From Lachnospiraceae bacterium (GTDB taxonomy: Bacteria; Bacillota; Clostridia; Lachnospirales; Lachnospiraceae), in assembly GCA_021199405.1 (NCBI GenBank), contig JAJQID010000098.1, forward strand, positions 1-8,065: DNA of 8,065 nucleotides, in the 5' to 3' direction. The position numbers and the translations under genes are program-made. The notes below the pieces were generated by a model. It made no database searches. It was not told the DNA's origin and saw only the letters and a program-made list of their open reading frames with translations. This document shows, in pieces, positions 6,064 through 8,065 of the stretch (position 1 is its first letter; the number at the start of each line of letters is the position of its first letter).

Positions 6064-7349
6064 TGACTCCTCCTCATGTTTTTATACACGATTTTTCCAT
6101 CGCAGATCGTATACCACACAACGCCCTTCAGCTCACAGCCGATAAACGGTGAATTCACGGCTTTTGAATGAAAATGCTCCCCCACCGTAAAGCCGTCCGC
6201 CGGATCAAAGAGCACTACGTCCGCCGGACCGCCCTCCGCCAGATATCCGCAGTCCAAATGATACATTCTCGCCGGATTGTAAGCCATCTTCTCCATCAGC
6301 TGGCACAGCGTCAGGTACCCCGGCTCTATGAGCTCCGTAATGCACACCGCCAGGGAGGTCTCCAGCCCGATAATGCCGCTGGGCGCTTCCGTCAGAGGCT
6401 TTGCCTTCTCCTGGACGCTGTGGGGCGCGTGGTCCGTGGCAATCAGATCAATGGTACCGTCCACCAGTCCTTCCACAATGGCAAGCCTGTCCGCCGTTGT
6501 CCTGAGAGGCGGGTTCATCTTCGCCAGGGTGCCATGCTCCTTCACCGCCTCCTCCGTCAGCGCGATATGATGAGGCGTGGCCTCCGCGTGAATATCCGCT
6601 CCCGGATGCTCCTCTCTGGCCTTCCGGATCAGCTCCACGCCCTCCTTCGTACTGATATGCTGAATATTCATGCAGCAGCCGGTCTGAACCGCCATCTCGA
6701 TATCCCGCTCGATCATACTGATCTCCGCCTGCCTGTCCGAACCGCCAATGCCGAAATATTCCGAAGCGTTTCCCCGGTTGACGCCATTATTTTCAATATA
6801 TGCAGGATTTTCCTCATGAAAGCTGACGGGCACCGAAAGCCGCGCCGTCTCCTCCATCGCCTCTCTGACCAGCTCCGGCTCCAGCAAGGGCACGCCATCG
6901 TCCGTAAAGCCGACGGCTCCTGCCTCCTTCAGCGCCTGCATATCCGTCAGCCTTTTGCCCTGCATTCCCATCGTAACCGTACCGCAGGTTTTCACATGAA
7001 TGGGGGTTTCCCTGCCCTTATTTAAAACATATTGAACCGTATCCACAGAATCGATGGGCGGCTTCGTGTTCGCCATCATGACCACCGTGGTGAAGCCGCC
7101 CGCCGCTGCCGCTGCCGCTCCGCTGTAAATATCCTCCTTGTAGGTCAGCCCCGGATCCCGGAAATGCACGTGCACATCCACCAGACCGGGACCCGCGCAA
7201 AGACCGCTGCCATCAATGATACTGACGCCCTTTGGCGGTTCAATCACAGGAGCGATCTTTTGTATTTTCTCTCCCGAAATCAGGATGTCCCCCAGCGCCT
7301 GTGTGCCGCTTTGCGGGTCAATCACCGTCACATTCTGTATCAGAAGCAT
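6060..7349 (-). CDS. pyrC: Dihydroorotase
   Basis: The enzyme cyclises N-carbamoyl-L-aspartate to L-dihydroorotate, the third step of de novo pyrimidine synthesis, in the cytoplasm. The 429-aa length fits the Bacillus/Clostridium class I family. The metal-binding motif DVHVHFRDPG gives H60 and H62. Other expected ligands are present: the aspartate at 150/151 in FTDDG, H178 in FHEEN, H231 in IQHIS, and D306 with H307 and H310 in ATDHAPH. TPHH (258-261) and MNPPLR (278-283) are also typical. Class I enzymes of this kind use aspartate where others use a carbamylated lysine. The ATG at 7349 has an AGGAG about ten bases upstream. It heads a unit with two ABC genes and not other pyr genes; its stop overlaps the next start. 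All active-site residues appear intact. Confidence 0.96.
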   Translation of the reverse strand: MLLIQNVTVIDPQSGTQALGDILISGEKIQKIAPVIEPPKGVSIIDGSGLCAGPGLVDVHVHFRDPGLTYKEDIYSGAAAAAAGGFTTVVMMANTKPPIDSVDTVQYVLNKGRETPIHVKTCGTVTMGMQGKRLTDMQALKEAGAVGFTDDGVPLLEPELVREAMEETARLSVPVSFHEENPAYIENNGVNRGNASEYFGIGGSDRQAEISMIERDIEMAVQTGCCMNIQHISTKEGVELIRKAREEHPGADIHAEATPHHIALTEEAVKEHGTLAKMNPPLRTTADRLAIVEGLVDGTIDLIATDHAPHSVQEKAKPLTEAPSGIIGLETSLAVCITELIEPGYLTLCQLMEKMAYNPARMYHLDCGYLAEGGPADVVLFDPADGFTVGEHFHSKAVNSPFIGCELKGVVWYTICDGKIVYKNMRRSQ

Positions 7350-7465
7350 AACAGATTTTCTCCTCGTATTACATTTTCATATTTTCAATGCTTTCCGGCG
7401 CTTTCTCATTCACGTTAAGGATTTGTCCGCGGCGCCTGAACTTCAGCCTTTTCCCAAACATTTAC

Positions 7466-7494
7466 AGTGTACAACCTTTTTATAAAAATGTACA
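7466..7494 (-). promoter_or_regulatory. Possible pyrC operon promoter inside a nested palindrome
   Basis: On the minus strand TGTACA (complement of 7494-7489) is followed by 17 bases and TACACT (complement of 7471-7466). Each hexamer matches four of six consensus bases. The region is symmetrical: TGTACA at 7468-7473 and again at 7489-7494 flank the self-complementary TTTTTATAAAAA (7477-7488). The dyads could be a repressor site over the promoter. The leader from here to the pyrC ATG is about 110 bases. I see no clear PyrR binding loop or terminator in it. Confidence 0.4.
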
Positions 7495-7506
7495 GAAGGA
7501 TTTTGA

Positions 7507-7526
7507 GCTGTTCAACTGTGAACAGC
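7507..7526. repeat. Perfect 8-bp inverted repeat between the lipoprotein gene and pyrC
   Basis: GCTGTTCA (7507-7514) and TGAACAGC (7519-7526) are separated by ACTG. The element starts 12 bases past the lipoprotein stop on the minus strand. There is no T-run on either side, so it is either a weak or factor-aided terminator or a protein-binding site just upstream of the pyrC promoter region. Confidence 0.5.
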
Positions 7527-7537
7527 AATCACCAGCT

Positions 7538-8050
7538 TCATTTCCAGTACATCGGCACCTCCTCCTCAAAGGCCTCCGTCCTCAGTACAATATAAGGATA
7601 CTGTGCTTCATTGATCCGCTCCTCCCCGGCCGCCGGTCCCAGCAGAGACGTATCCACCAGCACTCCATTCTCCCCCAGGAAAAAATCATTGACAACAATA
7701 GTATATCCGCTGTTCTCCTGTTTCCCATACCCAATGCACACATACAGATACTCATTATCCGTATAGGTCATCTGAAAAGCCTCCTCATACCTCTCCTCAA
7801 TCAAAGGAAGCAGCTCCTTCGGAATCCGATCCTCGTCCAGAATAATATAATCCAGATCCTCCACCTTCTCCCCGGCCCCGGAGTTGACCTCCGTCACGCC
7901 GCATGCCGTCAGCAGCGTGATCGCGCAGACGCACACTGCCAGCAAAAATCCCCTGTACTTTTTCCTGAACGGGTTCCCGTCAGGGACACGGCCTTTCTCC
8001 CGCTTTTTGCCCGGTCTTCCCACATCCATACATTCTTCCATTACACCCAT
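7538..8050 (-). CDS. Predicted lipoprotein with PrcB-like C-terminal domain
   Basis: This protein is 170 aa from the ATG at 8050; a GTG one codon earlier is also possible. A basic N-terminal stretch of about 33 residues precedes a hydrophobic segment (about residues 34-49) ending in a lipobox, LTAC, with the lipidated Cys at about residue 50. The mature protein should be anchored on the outer face of the membrane. The C-terminal part contains SGYTIVVNDFFL, a short strand GVLVDTSLLGP and QYPYIVLRTE. This resembles the PrcB C-terminal domain family (small domains with a GYS/GYT strand and a late YPY strand). The function of most members is unknown; PrcB itself is part of a secreted protease complex in Treponema. 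The N-terminal extension before the hydrophobic core is long for a signal peptide, so a later start (for example the ATG coding M9, behind GGAAG) is possible. The family match is from memory of its motifs. Confidence 0.7.
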   Translation of the reverse strand: MGVMEECMDVGRPGKKREKGRVPDGNPFRKKYRGFLLAVCVCAITLLTACGVTEVNSGAGEKVEDLDYIILDEDRIPKELLPLIEERYEEAFQMTYTDNEYLYVCIGYGKQENSGYTIVVNDFFLGENGVLVDTSLLGPAAGEERINEAQYPYIVLRTEAFEEEVPMYWK

Positions 8051-8065
8051 CACCTTAAAGCTCCG

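Noticed and set aside
6168..7025. Long plus-strand open frame of 285 codons
   Set aside because: It is antisense to pyrC, which has complete catalytic motifs. The Arg/His/Leu-rich translation is typical of a reverse-strand shadow of a GC-rich gene.
7507..7526. Intrinsic terminator after the lipoprotein gene
   Set aside because: The stem is good, but TCAAAATCC follows on the transcribed strand with no T-run, so it is listed only as an inverted repeat.

Overview
The window looks like a Clostridia chromosome, most likely a gut Lachnospiraceae-type Firmicute. The signs are strong AGGAGG-type ribosome binding sites, a moderately GC-rich housekeeping block beside an AT-richer CRISPR-cas block, a Bacillus/Clostridium-type dihydroorotase and a PrcB-like lipoprotein. 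This assignment is an inference from style, not from a database match. Every convincing protein gene lies on the minus strand, so transcription runs from right to left.

Right to left, the layout is as follows. A small predicted lipoprotein with a PrcB-like C-terminal domain (7538-8050) is followed by a 188-base gap holding palindromes and a possible promoter. Next comes a tight three-gene unit: dihydroorotase pyrC (6060-7349), a heterodimeric ABC exporter half with a degenerate nucleotide site (4327-6063), and its partner half (2577-4327). The first two overlap as ATGA and the second two as TGATG. The partner half is broken by a one-base frameshift just before its Walker A motif. A strong hairpin-plus-T-run terminator (2521-2570) closes this unit. 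After it comes cas3 (276-2423), an HD nuclease plus DExD/H helicase of type I-C appearance, with its own likely promoter. A 272-base intergenic region leads to the left edge. There a strong promoter and ribosome binding site drive a gene of which only the ATG (3-1) is inside the window, presumably the next cas gene (cas5 in most type I-C loci).

The most interesting part is that intergenic region between cas3 and the next gene. On the plus strand it carries a single degenerate CRISPR-repeat-like element: a 9-bp AT-rich hairpin (173-202) followed directly by the 11-base type I-C-style handle TGGATTGAAAT (203-213). The sequence after it (214-230) acts like a spacer. It matches the promoter of the left-hand gene, beside a TTC PAM (25-27): 16 of 18 target positions pair, with one mismatch at position 6, the flipped-out position in type I guides, and one single-base bulge. 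The protospacer overlaps the -10 box and the likely transcription start. The simplest reading is a crRNA-like, Cas-regulating RNA (CreR-like) that turns the locus's own Cascade into a repressor of its own operon. The geometry is read directly from the sequence; expression and repression are inferred.

No complete CRISPR array, rRNA, tRNA or insertion sequence was seen.
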